DNA of 64,000 nt. It comes from Mangifera indica. Taxonomy: Eukaryota > Streptophyta > Magnoliopsida > Sapindales > Anacardiaceae. Shown here piece after piece: positions 11,808 to 24,189 of the stretch. Where the stretch lies: assembly GCF_011075055.1 (NCBI RefSeq), contig NC_058147.1, forward strand, positions 12,276,001 through 12,340,000, read 5' to 3'. A model generated the notes under the pieces. That model made no database searches, had not been told where the DNA came from, and was given only the letters and a program-made list of their open reading frames with translations. A program made the position numbers and the translations under genes. Every line of letters begins with the position of its first letter. Position 1 is the stretch's first letter.

Positions 11808-12720
11808 TAGGGATGGCAATTTGGGCTCGACTTTAGAGGCCTCGACCCTCCCCAACCCTAACGGGGAGGGGATTCTCTGATAAAAACGGAGAAAGGGGCG
11901 GGGATGGGGACGAAAAAAATCTCTGTAATCGGGGACTGGTCGGGGACGGGGATACATATGTCCCCGCCCCGCCCCTTCCCTCCCCTCCCCACCCCGTCCC
12001 ATCCCTACCCCACCCCCTAAATATAATATATTAATATTATAATTTATAAACTATTAAGTTCTAAAAATTTTTATATTATGATTTATTAAAACTATAGTTT
12101 TAATTTTACTAATTTTTGAATTATCAATTATCAGCTTTTACTAATTTCTGAATTATTAATCTAATATGTTAAAAAAACCCCAGAATCTCATTATCATAAA
12201 ATGTAAATGCACCAACTTAATTATATTTTAACTTCAAAACTTAGGTAGTCAATCCACCAAGTTTTACAAAAAAAAACAAATTATAAACTTGATAAAATCA
12301 ATTGAAGTGAATGAAAAGTGTTAAATTTAATGTTATTACAAAATTACCCTAAATCACATACATAAAGAGCTACTAATGAAGAGATTGATTCTTGCATATT
12401 GTTAAATTTTGTGCAAACTTTGTATTTGAACTAAAATAACAATAAATATTTTGTAGCTCTTGTAGTAAGTGATATTTTGGGAAAATATGATTTATTTTAT
12501 TTATTGAAATACATAAATGAATTAAAATTTATATTTATGGTTATGGGGAGGGGATTTTTCCCCACGAGGATGGGGAGGGGATTTTCCTTCGCGGGGAGGG
12601 GATAGGGATTCTTTGTTATCCCCATAACGGGGATGGGGCAAGGACGGGGATTGATATCCCCTACGAGGATGGAGACGGGGATTGATATCCCCTCCCCGCC
12701 CTTCCCCGTTGTCATCCCTA
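11808..12720. mobile_element. Non-autonomous hAT-like element, G/C-rich subterminal repeats
   Basis: The termini are inverted: TAGGGATGGCAA at the left and, on the other strand, TAGGGATGACAA at the right. This resembles plant hAT ends. Both subterminal regions are packed with GGGGATGGGGA/GGGGACGGGGA-type repeats (about 11860-12005 and 12540-12715), while the centre is AT-rich and non-coding. Block X2 has no element at this place, so the insertion is later than the X duplication. No clean 8-bp target duplication is visible, because about 130 bp of the X2 sequence (54885-55015) is missing next to the element. Insertion was probably accompanied by a deletion. Confidence 0.75.
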
Positions 12721-13885
12721 GATCAGTTACCTATAAATGAAGCCCTTCACAAGCTGCAACCGATTCTGTTACTTGCCTTTTCCCATATGGAAAGCCCTTC
12801 ACAACCAACATCACCATAAATCAAAACCAAATATTAACTATAACCAAAATATTTGCTCTCTTTCTGAAAGAGACTAAACAATAATTTCTCAAATTTAAGC
12901 ACCATTTAACCAAAATAAGTATATAAATACTATAACCTGCATGCAAATGGACAATTTGGGTATACAATAGAAGGTGTTTAGTTCAGTTTGACTCAAGTTT
13001 GGTTTAAATTTATTATTTAAATCGATTATTTGAATTCAAGATTCGGTTCAATTTGAATTCATAGTCCGAATTGAAGGTTTAAATTTATAACTCAATTCAG
13101 TTTGAATAAATGATTTTACTTATTATTTGGATAAAATAATATTGTTTTGTTAATGAGTTACAAATCTAAATCACCAATTCAAATAATTAATTTGAATTAC
13201 AATTTCAAATCGAATCAAACCATGAATAAAGCCAAATCATTTTTTATTTGAATCAAACTTAAACTACTATTGATTTTGGCTCGAAAAACTTGGGTTTAAA
13301 ACTCAAACTAGATCATTTTCTATTCAAATCAAACTTAAACTAAAAAGTATTTAAACTCAATCTGATTCGTATCTATTCTTGCTTTCGAGACAAGATGGTT
13401 TTGTTTGGTCCCGATAAGAAAATCAAAAGTGCACCACTAAAAAACGAGGCTAAAAGCTTTTGTTAGGATTAGTCAATGATGATAAAAATAATTATAATAA
13501 TCATAATATTAATAATAATATTATTATTAACATAATATTTTATTAGACGAAATATTTAATTAAGATAGTATTTAAATGCAAAAATTATACATTGGTTGAA
13601 TAAATAAATTAGAGAGACAAGAATATTATTATTTATGTATTGTAGACACAGGCTAGTATTGTTGGGAGTAGTTGGTTGCTCTTGCTGCCGACATTAGCAG
13701 CATTTGCTTATTCATATTGAAATAATCATTTTTCTACAAATTTGAATCAAAACATCATGATTATAAAGATGTGGAGGTTTGATGTCGCACAAGGTATAAG
13801 TGGAAAATTGGAGAAACGTCTAATTAGTGTTAAATCTGAACCGATTGAATTGACTCGATCTTAGAACCCAAACAAATTCTAGGAA

Positions 13886-14131
13886 ATGAGATTTCCATTA
13901 ACAAAGATATTTGTTGGGAATCTAATTACAAAAGTCTACCACTGCAGGCCCAAAGGCAAAAATCCAGAAGGCAGCTCAGGAGGTGAAGAAGATAGCCCAA
14001 CTAAGAGCAAAAATGAAGACCAAATGGGTGAGGGCAATTTGGACAGTTCACAAAAGCAACTGAAATTAATTGAAGCCTCCTTCCCAGAATTCAGGGGAGA
14101 ATCCTTAGTGGTGGGGTCCATTTACGGTTAG
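13886..14131 (+). other. Exon-like block of unknown origin, conserved in X2
   Basis: A plus-strand frame encodes a Ser/Glu/Gly-rich stretch (PKGKNPEGSSGGEEDSPT … EASFPEFRGESLVVG). The same frame stays open over about 50 residues in X2 (58645-58815), with several substitutions, but the upstream ATG is out of frame there. CCACTGCAG before the conserved part could be a splice acceptor. I do not recognise the protein. It could be an exon remnant, a retrotransposon leader fragment, or chance. Confidence 0.25.
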
Positions 14132-15139
14132 AAGGTTGCACGTATAATGGGAAATGCTTGGAATAGGAAAGGGGGGGCAGAAATTATTATTCAGACTATT
14201 GTTACTAGGTAGGTAGAGATAGTGGGAGGGTGCTAGCTCTCGCAACCCACTATCTCTGGACTATTGTTCATTTTCTGTTTCTGTTTCTGCTGCTTTTGTT
14301 ATCACCTTTTGTGGATTCTTGAATTTCCAGAGGAACTTATTGTTACATTCTTGGAACATTGTTGTAACTATTTTTCACATTATGAATATGAAATGAAATA
14401 TGATTACTGCTCTGTTTAATCTCATTACAAACATGGCACAAGTATAATTGATAAAAAGAACAATGAGAGTGAGTTCATGTATGTGATTATCTCCCGTCTC
14501 CCTTACTGTTGTGAGAGATTTGGTGATGTCGTTTGGATTGTTGTTGGAAAGGAACTGGGATTGTGAATTTGTAGAAAGGAGCTATGCCTAGAACCTACTG
14601 AAAGACCTGCTGAAGGAGCTGCTGAGCGCTGTTAAAACCCTTAACTAGGAGGGCCTATCATTCAGGTTTGCAACAATATTGTTTAGGGATAATTTACAAC
14701 CTCTCATACAGAATCAGTGTAGAAACATCAACCATCGAGCAAGGAGAGAATGATGTCGAGAGGAAAGTGATGTCAATTATGGCACAGTCGAAATTGACCA
14801 ATTTATATTTTATCTTGTTATAAAGGGGACAAAACAACGCCGTTTTGTCCAAAAAAAAAAAGAATTATGGTTTGGTTCAATTTCAAAACTATCTAAACCA
14901 AAACCCAAATTGTAAACCATTTTCCAATTTTTTTTTCAACCCAACTCAAACCAAACTACCAAAAAAATCGAATGGCTCAATTTAGTTTTATGGTTTTAAC
15001 TGTGTTTTGCACACTCTCATCAAAAATTTCTAGGAGGTACATACTTAGAGATAGATATACACTTGGTCAAATTCAAGACACATTGATTTTTCAACGACAA
15101 TATAATCCTTGAAACTAAGTAACACTACTCAGTTCCATT

Positions 15140-15571
15140 TAAGGGTGTAATTAATCCGAGCCTTGTAAAGTTGTGCCTAGCTCGAGCTCCACCTAATTAC
15201 ATTAAAGGAGAACTCAAGCTCAAGCTTGAGACAAGAAGATTGATTTGATCTTGACTTAAAAATTACATTTAAACACTTTAACTTTCAAAACAATATTATA
15301 AATCTCATAATTTATATATTTATTAATTGCCGTTTATATTTAAAAATAAAAAATAAATTTTTTGGAGTATAAATGCAAGATTTGAAAATTTTAGTAAAAT
15401 ATTGATATTTTACTCGAGTTAAGTCATCAGCTTAGTGAGCCAACCAACATCAACCTCTAGCTCAAGTGTTCGAACTCGAGTGGCGAGCTAAAACTTGACT
15501 TTACTTAAATCAAGCCAAACCTAACTTAAGACATCTAGGTCATAAGCGACTCAACGTTGTTTACACCCTTA
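15140..15571. mobile_element. hAT-like MITE (copy in X1)
   Basis: The left end is TAAGGGTGTAATTAATCCGA. The right end on the other strand is TAAGGGTGTAAACAACGTTG, giving terminal inverted repeats of about 11 bp. The interior is rich in CTCGAGCT/AGCTCAAG motifs and has no coding capacity. The same element is present at 59870-60305 in X2, so it predates the X duplication. No clear target duplication remains. Confidence 0.65.
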
Positions 15572-15639
15572 GTTTTGTTATCTAATACATATCTTTATCA
15601 AAAGTTTTATATGCCTCTAATAAAAAAAGTCTAAAATAA

Positions 15640-16165
15640 TATAAAAAATAAATTAATTTCAGTCCTTATTAAAGAAACAAATCAAATAATCAATGAATTA
15701 AGAAATTTTCTAAATACCAACAAATCAAAAACCAAGTAATCCCAAAGAACAATCGTGGCTAGACAAAGAGACAATACCAAAACCTCACTGTTTCATCTTG
15801 ACTTCCTAGATAAATCTTATAAGATTCTGATGACAAACAATCCCACACATATAATAAACCCATTAATTCAATGACAAAAATGACACCTGAAATCAATAAA
15901 AATTTAAAAAGTGAAAAAAAAAATATTACTAAAAATGACACCCAGAAACCAGTATTGTAAACTTACACATCACTTTATAACCACACTTCTTTTTAACACA
16001 CAATAAGCACACACTTTCTTAGTCTTCTTCACCATCCAATTATAATTTGCAAAAGAGTTCATACGATTTCTTTATTGGTTCAATCACATCATTTTAATCA
16101 ACAACCTTGAATGTGAAGCCATCTACAACCTTTGATAACATTAAAAATGCACTTGTTAGAAACAA
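15640..16165 (-). pseudogene. CCCH zinc-finger/WD40 (ZFWD-like) gene remnant, X1
   Basis: On the minus strand, about 16033-15949 encodes a relic of a CCCH finger (KVCAYCVLKRSVVIK-type, with a frame shift). About 15827-15762 encodes YLGSQDETVRFWYC, a typical WD40 strand close to the first WD repeat of plant ZFWD proteins. The spacing of finger then WD repeat matches that family; the rest of the gene is gone. Related relics lie in X2 at 60375-60910 and, more diverged, at 57400-58020. Which gene of the family it came from cannot be told. It is a fragment with stops, not a gene. Confidence 0.5.
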
Positions 16166-16365
16166 AGATGTGTCAGCCACATACTAATAGCAACTTGATG
16201 GTCACGCTAAACCACCAAAAAATGAAGATATGGATTATAATCTGGGAATAACTTGGGTTGAGTATCATTACACTAATTTAATATCATTTTAGAATTAATT
16301 AAGTTCACAAAATAATTCATTACTTGGTGTTCAAATAAATAATCTAACAGCTATCATGAAACATG

Positions 16366-16557
16366 TTAATCCAACATGAAAAAATACATAGACTCAACCA
16401 TACTAGTACTAATGACTTCAGGAATTCTGATACTGTAATAAATAATAGACTTCAAGCGGACTACCATACTATTGAGTTTGAATATTAACGTATCATGGGT
16501 TTTGCAAATGAGGAGAGAAACTAGACTGAACATAGATAAGGATGCAAAATTCACCAT
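16366..16557 (-). other. 63-residue open frame, identical in both X blocks
   Basis: The minus-strand frame MVNFASLSMFSLVSLLICKT… lies about 0.5 kb past the stop codon of PPR2. It is identical, residue for residue, to 61099-61290 past PPR3. The surrounding DNA (about 16320-16690) is also identical or nearly so. The conservation is therefore better explained by recent duplication or gene conversion than by selection on a peptide. There is no recognisable domain and it is unlikely to be a real gene. Confidence 0.2.
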
Positions 16558-17049
16558 CGACTATTCATCTTGCAACTTTACTCAGATTAACAGGATTGAA
16601 ATGTGGATTGCAGTCAATAAAATATAACAATTTAGTTTAGAAATAACAACACTTGAATGTACCGAACTATTAGTTTTTTGAATAAAAAAAATTGAAACTT
16701 TCTTTTTTTTTAAATACAGGGACTGAAATTTCATATTTTCCAATAGAAAAACCTAACTTGCATTCTCTTACACAGAAACAGGTCCAACCTTTAATACCAT
16801 TTAAATTTAGACTTTTGTTTTAATTTAGAAATCATGACCAGGATATTTCTTGGTTAACATGCACAATTTAAGGTTGACATGGATATTTATTGGTTGACTG
16901 ATTTTTTTTTTCCCTAATAAGGAGACCGAAATTTCATATTTCCTATTGAGCACTACTATGTTGGCAAAAACCTTTACATAGAAACTTTGACATCTGGCAA
17001 GACTCTTGTGATAAGTTGTACTCCCTCAGAAAATGCAGTTACTTGACAA

Positions 17050-18704
17050 TCAACTATCCGTAGGTTCTTGGTTAGAGAACCCTGGTAGCAAATTTAGGAC
17101 TTCACTGTAGTTTCTATACCTTTGTAGTAAATCTAGAATAATTGAAGCCGTGGATGCATCTGGCTTTACATTTCTCTCTTTCATTTTGTGAAGAAGTTCT
17201 ACCACTTTTGAAGTCTCATTATTTTGCAAGAAACCAGACAAAAGAGTACTAAAACTGATGCAATCTGGAGCACAACCGTTTTGTTCCATATCTGATAACA
17301 AATTACTTGCCATCTCCAACTTCCCTTCTTTACAAAGTCCATACAACAGAATGTTATATGTCACAACATCTGGAACAAATCCTTCATTGCGCCATCTGTT
17401 AAATAGTTCCAAAGCAATATTGAGTCTTCTTGTTTTGCACAAACCATCAATGAGACAATTGAAAGTAATGATGTCAGGATGAATGTTTCCGTTTCTTAAA
17501 GAATGAAACAGTTCAACAGCCTCCAAAACACAACCATTTTTGCAAAACCCATCAATAAGAATATTATACGTAATTAAATTGGGAGGAACATTACTAAGTT
17601 GCATCTCACCAAATAGTTTTTTTGCATTTCCAACTTTACCATATATGAAAAGACCTTTTAGCAAGATGTTAAATGTAACGATTGTTGGCTGAATTCCCTT
17701 TGAGGTCATTTCCTTATAAACACAAATAGCTTCATCAGCTTTTCGATTCTTGCAATACCAATTGATCAACGTAGTGTAGCTAACTACATCAGGTTTGCAT
17801 CCCTTACTCAACATCAAAGAAAACAATTCCTTAGCATCATCAATTTTATTTGCCAAGCACATACCATCCATCAAAATACTGAAGCTAAAAACATTAGGCT
17901 TACACCCCTTACTTTCCATGGAATCAAATAGTTTTCTTGCGTCCTCAATTCTACCTGCCAAGCAGTAACCACTTAAAATTGCATTGTAAGCAAATGTGCT
18001 GGGGTGAATACCTCTATTAATCATTAGTTGGAGCAATCCATTGGCTTCATCAATCTTCCCTTTCTTACAAAGTTCATCCATAACCACAGTAAATGTCACC
18101 TCATTAGGCTTTACACCTTCATCCAACATTTCTGCAAATAAAGTTTTAGCCTCCTCCCAATTAGATGTATTACACAATCCATAAATTAAAGTGTTGTAAG
18201 TAATCACATCTGGATTAACAGCCTTGGACTTCATTTCTGAAAACAGTTTCTTCGCCTTGTCTACTAACCCATATTTGCAAAGACCATCAATAATAGCAGC
18301 ATAGCAAACAACATCAGGCTTGCAAATGACACCAAATTCACCATTCCCATTATTCATTTCCTCAAATAACTGAAGGGCAACAGTGACATTACCTGTTCTA
18401 CACAAGCCAGTGATCAAACTCCCAACTGTAACCACATTAGGCCTACATCCAACAGAAACCATTTTTCTAAACAATTCAATCGCCTTCTTAATTTTGCCCT
18501 CCTTACAAAGACCATTAATCAGACTAGTAAAAGTCACAGCGGCAGGGTAAAAACCCCTTCTAAAAATACTCCCAAAAACCACAAAACCGTCAGAAACCCG
18601 GGCCATTTTGCATAAGCAATTAATAACAATGTTCAAAGTAATCAAATTAGGCAACAACCCAGCTGAAACGAACCTCGTGTATAGCACAAGGAATTCATCG
18701 TAAT
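17050..18704 (-). pseudogene. RFL-type PPR gene lacking its start and presequence (PPR2)
   Basis: From the [12 protein letters not shown] block onward this copy is colinear with residues 91-641 of the intact PPR3 and ends with the same NQEPTDS stop. It keeps the end of motif 1 and all of motifs 2-16. A deletion equivalent to 63439-63854 of PPR3 removed the 5' UTR, start codon, presequence and half of motif 1. The open frame continues upstream of the junction to 18837, but through former promoter DNA that includes the TATA sequence (18759-18767). It begins at TTG and contains no ATG before the Met in [11 protein letters not shown] transcript from that TATA would have no AUG until motif 2. Thirty residues differ from PPR3, 11 of them at RNA-code positions. 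If translated it would probably be cytosolic and non-functional. An intact allele may exist elsewhere. Confidence 0.85.
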
Positions 18705-18754
18705 AATTACTGATTTGTCCTCTTTTGTGATTAAGTGTAACAGTACTATAAGTA

Positions 18755-18770
18755 CCCCTATATAAAACAT
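18755..18770 (-). promoter_or_regulatory. Relic TATA box of PPR2
   Basis: The minus strand reads TTTTATATAGGGG, identical to the region 5' of PPR3 near 63906-63917. Because of the 416-bp deletion it now lies only about 60 bp from coding sequence and inside the open frame. This argues against using any upstream in-frame codon as the start. Confidence 0.5.
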
Positions 18771-21700
18771 TTAAAACTTTAGTCCTTTTTAATGAATGAC
18801 TAATAATTTGAAATATAAAATTGAAATATGAAGGCAAAACAAGTTATTCTACCCAAGGTTCAGTCCACTAACAAAGTCTTACTTGTTAACTTTTAAAATT
18901 TAAATATTTAACTACTATTTTAATCTATTAATAATAAGAGTATAAGTGTCATTGTATTTAATAATATTAAAAAAATAAAATTTTATCCTTTTTGCTTAGT
19001 TTAATTTTAAAAACTCATTTTTTTTCATTATAGCTTTGAAAACTAACACTTCTTCTTGTTAGGGTTTCTTATTTTTAACTTATCAACCACCCTCTTAACT
19101 TTTATAAAATCAAAGTTACACTCTACAACTACATTCTCTTCCTTTTATAACCTTTCTTCTCGGTCCGACAATATAATTTTCATTTTGTTGAAACTCTCTC
19201 CCTTGCCAATAATATTTTTGGCCTCTTTATTAAAGTTTCAATTGTAAACGAGCAAAATCCTTGATGAAAGTGTAATCTTTTATTGGTGATATTGTCACTC
19301 TTTTTTCTAGCAAAAGTCAACACTCTCCTTCTGTCATTGATGCTCATCACATTGGCTCAGTTCCCTCCCTTTGTCGAATCTTGTTTCAACCATCCTTTTT
19401 TTTATTTGCACACATGATCGTTGGCTTGGTTCCTTAGTTTTTTGTTGGCAATGTTGATTTTCTTAGTTAACAAGATTAAGCCTCGTTCCTTGGTTTTCCT
19501 CGTCAGCCAAAGATGAAGGGAGAAGTTTGTCGAAGACATAGGTGAAAATATAATGTTTCAAAACTTAGGGGGTAGTTGTAGGAGGAAAAAATATGAATAA
19601 TATGAAACTCTTGGACAAGGGGAAAAAGTTAGTTGTCTAAATGATACTCCTTTGTCAATTTTTGATTTTTCATGTGTATGTATACATATATGTTAAAAAG
19701 GGTAAATTAATAATTTACAATTAAACTAACAAATTTGAATAACATGTAAATATTTAGATTTTTAAAAATTAACATATATAATTTTGTTAGTGAACTAAAT
19801 CTTAAGTGGGAAAAAATCTTTCGCCCATTATGAAATTTATTATACTGTAAAGTGTGGGGAAATAACAAATGCCTTTTATATATATATTTATGGTAATTAA
19901 TTGGAAATAACATTGATGATTTATAGAATGAGCATAACATTTTAATCTTATATAAAAAAATTTTAAGTATAACATTTATCAAAGCACAACGTATAATAGA
20001 TAGAGAATTATTGATTAAGAGTTCAAGAGTTATGAACAGGATGATACAAAAACATTTTATTCCTAATATTATAGGTAGAAATTAATAAGGAAAGATCATA
20101 ATAAACATATAAAGATTATAGTCAACACTATTTAATTTAATTTGATCTTGTTTTTTATTGATATGATTTTGACTTTAATTTAATCTTATTCTGATTCTGA
20201 TTTGATTTGATTATAATTTTTGACAATTGGTGGATGTTCGTACAAAAGACACAAATGACCTTTTGTGACATGTAGAATAGGTTATGGTGGATGGCTGTAC
20301 AAAAAGGGCATATGGTTGTTCACAAAGTAAAAAGTGGATTATATCCCTAGGGTTTCAACATGACTATGAAGAGGAAGGCCAAGTCATTAATGAGGAAGAT
20401 GTGCACGCCTATGTACAAGAATGTGCATCATGATCAAGGATGCTTGTGAGTAGTTAACCATGTGCGAGAGACTAGGTATGTGACTGTGAGCCCTAGGATG
20501 TACTATTGTACATTCGATAAGGAAGTAAAGTTGAGCTAAGTCATGAACCCAAAAATTCATAATGTTGTCCGAAGGATAATACCGATGTATATCGTATATA
20601 GTAGTACTGAGTCATGCCTAAAGAGTTTAACAGTATAGTTAGGCCATAAGAGAAAGAAAAATTAGGGTGAAAACTACTTACGAGTCTAAATTAAGTTAGG
20701 GACTCGAGATGCATGTATGTTTATACATGAGCATATCCCAATCAGTGTTATCATATTAAACCATAATCTTTTATTAGTAGATATGTTTCATGAGGGTTGT
20801 TATGAGAGGACACTTATAAGATTCTTTCTACATATGGCCATAGTAGAGCATCGCTTATAGTTAGCAGGACAGAATATTCGTAAAAGGGTAAAATAGCCCA
20901 TAGTAGGGCTTGCATATGATATCACAGTATAATAATGTTTTTAAGGAAATGAGACTGCATAGTATGTTACATGACCAAGGTGACAAATCTATGTTTTAAC
21001 CTAATTTGATCAACACATAAATTTAAGTATTTTGTAAAAGTATAAAGTGTTTTCACCTGAGTTTTCAAGTATTTAGAGGGAAAGTTATCTAAATATAAGA
21101 TCTCGAGTGTATCTTAGATGACCAAGAGATTTTGTTATCATAGTTATGAGACCTTAGTGTTTTTTGAGATGACTATATAGGACCAAAGGTGTTCCTAAGA
21201 TAAAGTCAAGAAAGGATCAGAAACACTTCTAATGACAAAGTCATTAAAGATTGAAGTCCAAGAAAAGTACTTCTAATGACTAAGTTAGAGTGAAAGCAAG
21301 TCAAGGTTATAATGGGCATTAATTAAGTTTAAGTAAAACCTTAATACAACCAGGTAATTTATTACTCACTCCTCTACTTTTAATGTTTTCTAGGTAATGA
21401 GTGCTATGTATGGATTTATCTTGGTTTGTTACACATATTATTTAAGTATCTTTATGTATTTAGACTTTTTTGCATGTTTTCGCATTTAAATTTAATAAAG
21501 GGTATCTATGAAATTTTTTAAAATTATGATTTGATGGATAAACACTTTTAAGTGTTATGCATGTTTTTTTAGTTTATGTACTTACGTTTCCCTTTGAAGG
21601 ATAATATTTTGGGAAATTATATTAAATGCCCAAAATTAAGAGAGTCTAAGCAAAATTATCCAAAACAATCAGGTTTAAGAAAAAATGCCCCATTTTTGTG

Positions 21701-22829
21701 AAATGACCAAACTACCCCTATATATAAACAAAGAAAATTTTCTTATTTCCCACAGCAATCTTCCACGATTCCATTGTGCAAATTTAAAGAAAATTTTCGC
21801 TTTACGGTCATCCCACGGGCGAAGAGATTTCTGATAATTTTTGATGACCGAAAATGACAAAGAAGGTTAGTAAATCTTCCTTAATCTTGTTTGAATCAAG
21901 TTATTGCTCATATTATTGAGATTTGAGTGAAATTTTACGGTTTAAAATTTTACGGTTTTGATTTAGAACGACGCTTAACATGTACATGACCGTGGGTTAA
22001 GGGGTTAAGTAAACCGTAGGGAGCTAGCGAAGAGTGGCTAGTCCACAGGGGGTGTTTATGAAATTTGCCATGTGGCAATAAGCTAATGTCTTGAATATCG
22101 TGTGTTAGGGGAAAAATTTACTTTTTTGAAACTACAGGGGCACTAAGAGATTAGAAAATTGCTGAGGGGGCAAGGGATTAATATTGAACCTGTTTGCAGT
22201 AGAAATTTTCTCAGGGGGTAAATTGATATTTTTCATATCTAAGGCTCCTTGACGTATAGTTTTTGAATTTTATATCTATTTTTTCTATTTTAGGGTACTT
22301 CAATATATAGTTTTCGAATTTGACATTTAATTTTTCAATTTTTGTGTTTTTTTGACACATTTTACGATGTAATAACGTATTTTCAACTCAATATTTCGAT
22401 TTTTTTGTTTATAGTATATATCGATTTGTATTTTTGAATTTCAATTTCATTTTTTCGAATTTCATGGTTTTATGATGTATCGACTTGTATTTTTCAGATT
22501 TTCGAATGATTTTTTGATTAGTAACATTCTTACGTATTTCAACTTATAAAATTCGAATTTGAATTCCGTTTTTTCAATTTTTGTTGTTTTAGGAGAAATC
22601 GACTCTTTTTTTTCAAATTTTCTAACGATTTTTTAACTATTCATAATCTATGGAATTTCAACGTATAGAATTCAAATTTTAGTTTTGTTTTTTTGAATTT
22701 TGTCATTTTATGATATATCGATTTGTATTTTCAAGATTTTTAAATAATTTTTTGATTGTTGACATTCTAAGGTATTTCAATGTTTAGAATTCAAATTTCA
22801 GTCTTTGAATACACAAGCAAAACATCCTA

Positions 22830-24075
22830 ATGTCATGAAAAAATTCTTAAATCGATGGTCATCGTCTGTTTCAATAACAGTAACGGTGCCCCGATTAGTA
22901 TGCTATAGATTGTAGTAATAATTTGGTAAGAGCATAAATGATTCCTCCGGTGAGCTCTTTAATGCATTTATAGCCCAGTTTCTTGCCCGCACGCCTATGA
23001 ATATGAAATGTCAATTTTATATTGGTCAGCGATGTCCACAATTATTTTCTTAGGCCGATAAATTCGATCAATTAACACAAATTTTGACCTTATTAGTACA
23101 CTTATTTATGATATGGTAAGATTTGATCAACTGAACATGTGTGGGTAGGATTCATATGGTTGATTTGAAACACTTCATCGACTTTGGACTTGTTTGCATG
23201 TATATACCATTCACAATTTTCAGCCTTACACTTAATTTCCCATCGGACCCTGTCAGACTTCTTAAACATGAATTGAAATCCTTTAAGTAAGATAAATTGC
23301 TTCATAGCATCTTTCAATTGTACTTTATTATGAAAAATATCACCAACCTTTACACCATTTTTTTCTCGGATCGATTTGGTACCACCTGATGATGTTAATG
23401 GTTGTGGAGAAAAATTAGGAAGCCACCTAAACGGATCAGTGGGGATATTGTCAAAAAATGGCCCAGAATAATTTCTACCACCTGAAATAGGATTTTCAAG
23501 CTGCAAACTATCCATACCCTCAGTAACTGGTGTCATATATTCGGGTTCTACCTCTTCAGAAGGAATATTAGGCATATTATTTCTATCAAAGTCACCCCAG
23601 TCAGGAACCTTATCTTTTTCTCCATTAGCCCATGAGTTTACGATGTACAATGGGTCATTACTAAAATCAATCAAGTTTTCCAAATCATATTCTTTTTTCA
23701 CCCCACTAATTTTTCCTTCATCTTCATCTTCATCTTCATCCGCATCTTTTTCCACTTATCCTTCAATTAGGGTACATGTAACAAAAATAGGAATACATTA
23801 TTGTAAGTACTGAAACATATCAATAAGACCCTGGACTCTTCATCATTTTGGATCTGTACGGGGCAATCGAATTCAATTTTTTTTGGCTTCATTGATAGTT
23901 GAAGGTAGTTTTTCATTGGATCAATACCGCAAGACTCCTTTAAAAGCTCAATAAATCCCTCAAATGTTATTTCATAAGGAATTTTAATCAATTGTTTGGA
24001 TCCTCCAACATATTTTATTGTGTTGTCGCCACCTTGAATCCATTCTCCTTGATAACGAACTGATGCATAACCATC
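22830..24075 (-). pseudogene. MULE transposase, N-terminal half (M2 copy)
   Basis: The PB1-like amino part is at 23767-24075 (…IKIPYEITFEGFIELLKESC…). The acidic linker and MuDR-type DNA-binding domain are at 23102-23755 (EDEDEDEGKISGVKKEYDLE, VGDIFHNKVQLKDAMKQF, CKAENCEWYIHA, HTCS). A broken ESFMLLPNYYYNL-type stretch precedes 23000. Frame shifts lie near 23760 and 23100, and the catalytic domain is absent exactly as in M1. The deletion that created this derivative therefore predates the block duplication. Confidence 0.85.
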
Positions 24076-24189
24076 TATTTTAATTTTAATCCTGCAATGA
24101 CAAGTTTTTGAAAATAATTATTTATTTATAACCAAAAATTTGTAATAACTATGTAAAACAGTTTTATAATTATTAATATAAAAAACCCT

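Larger units (their letters stand above)
10625..18840. repeat. Segmental duplication block X, copy 1 (X1)
   Basis: This block aligns with 53680-63980 in the same order, ending in the RFL gene PPR2. There are three structural differences from copy X2. A 0.9-kb G-rich element is present only here (11808-12720). A 2.4-kb segment (about 56138-58566 in X2) is deleted here at about 13863. A 416-bp segment across the PPR start codon is deleted here at 18704. Single-base divergence in the non-coding parts appears higher (roughly 5% by eye) than in the PPR and its 3' flank. Confidence 0.85.

Noticed and set aside
17258..17482. 74-residue plus-strand open frame inside PPR2 (and its twin at 61992-62216)
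   Set aside because: It is the antisense of the PPR repeats. It is conserved only because the sense gene is conserved, and has no start context or domain.
18705..18837. The extra 44 residues upstream of YYDEF in PPR2 as a new targeting peptide
   Set aside because: The frame starts at TTG, contains no ATG, and translates the TATA region. Transcription would begin downstream of most of it.
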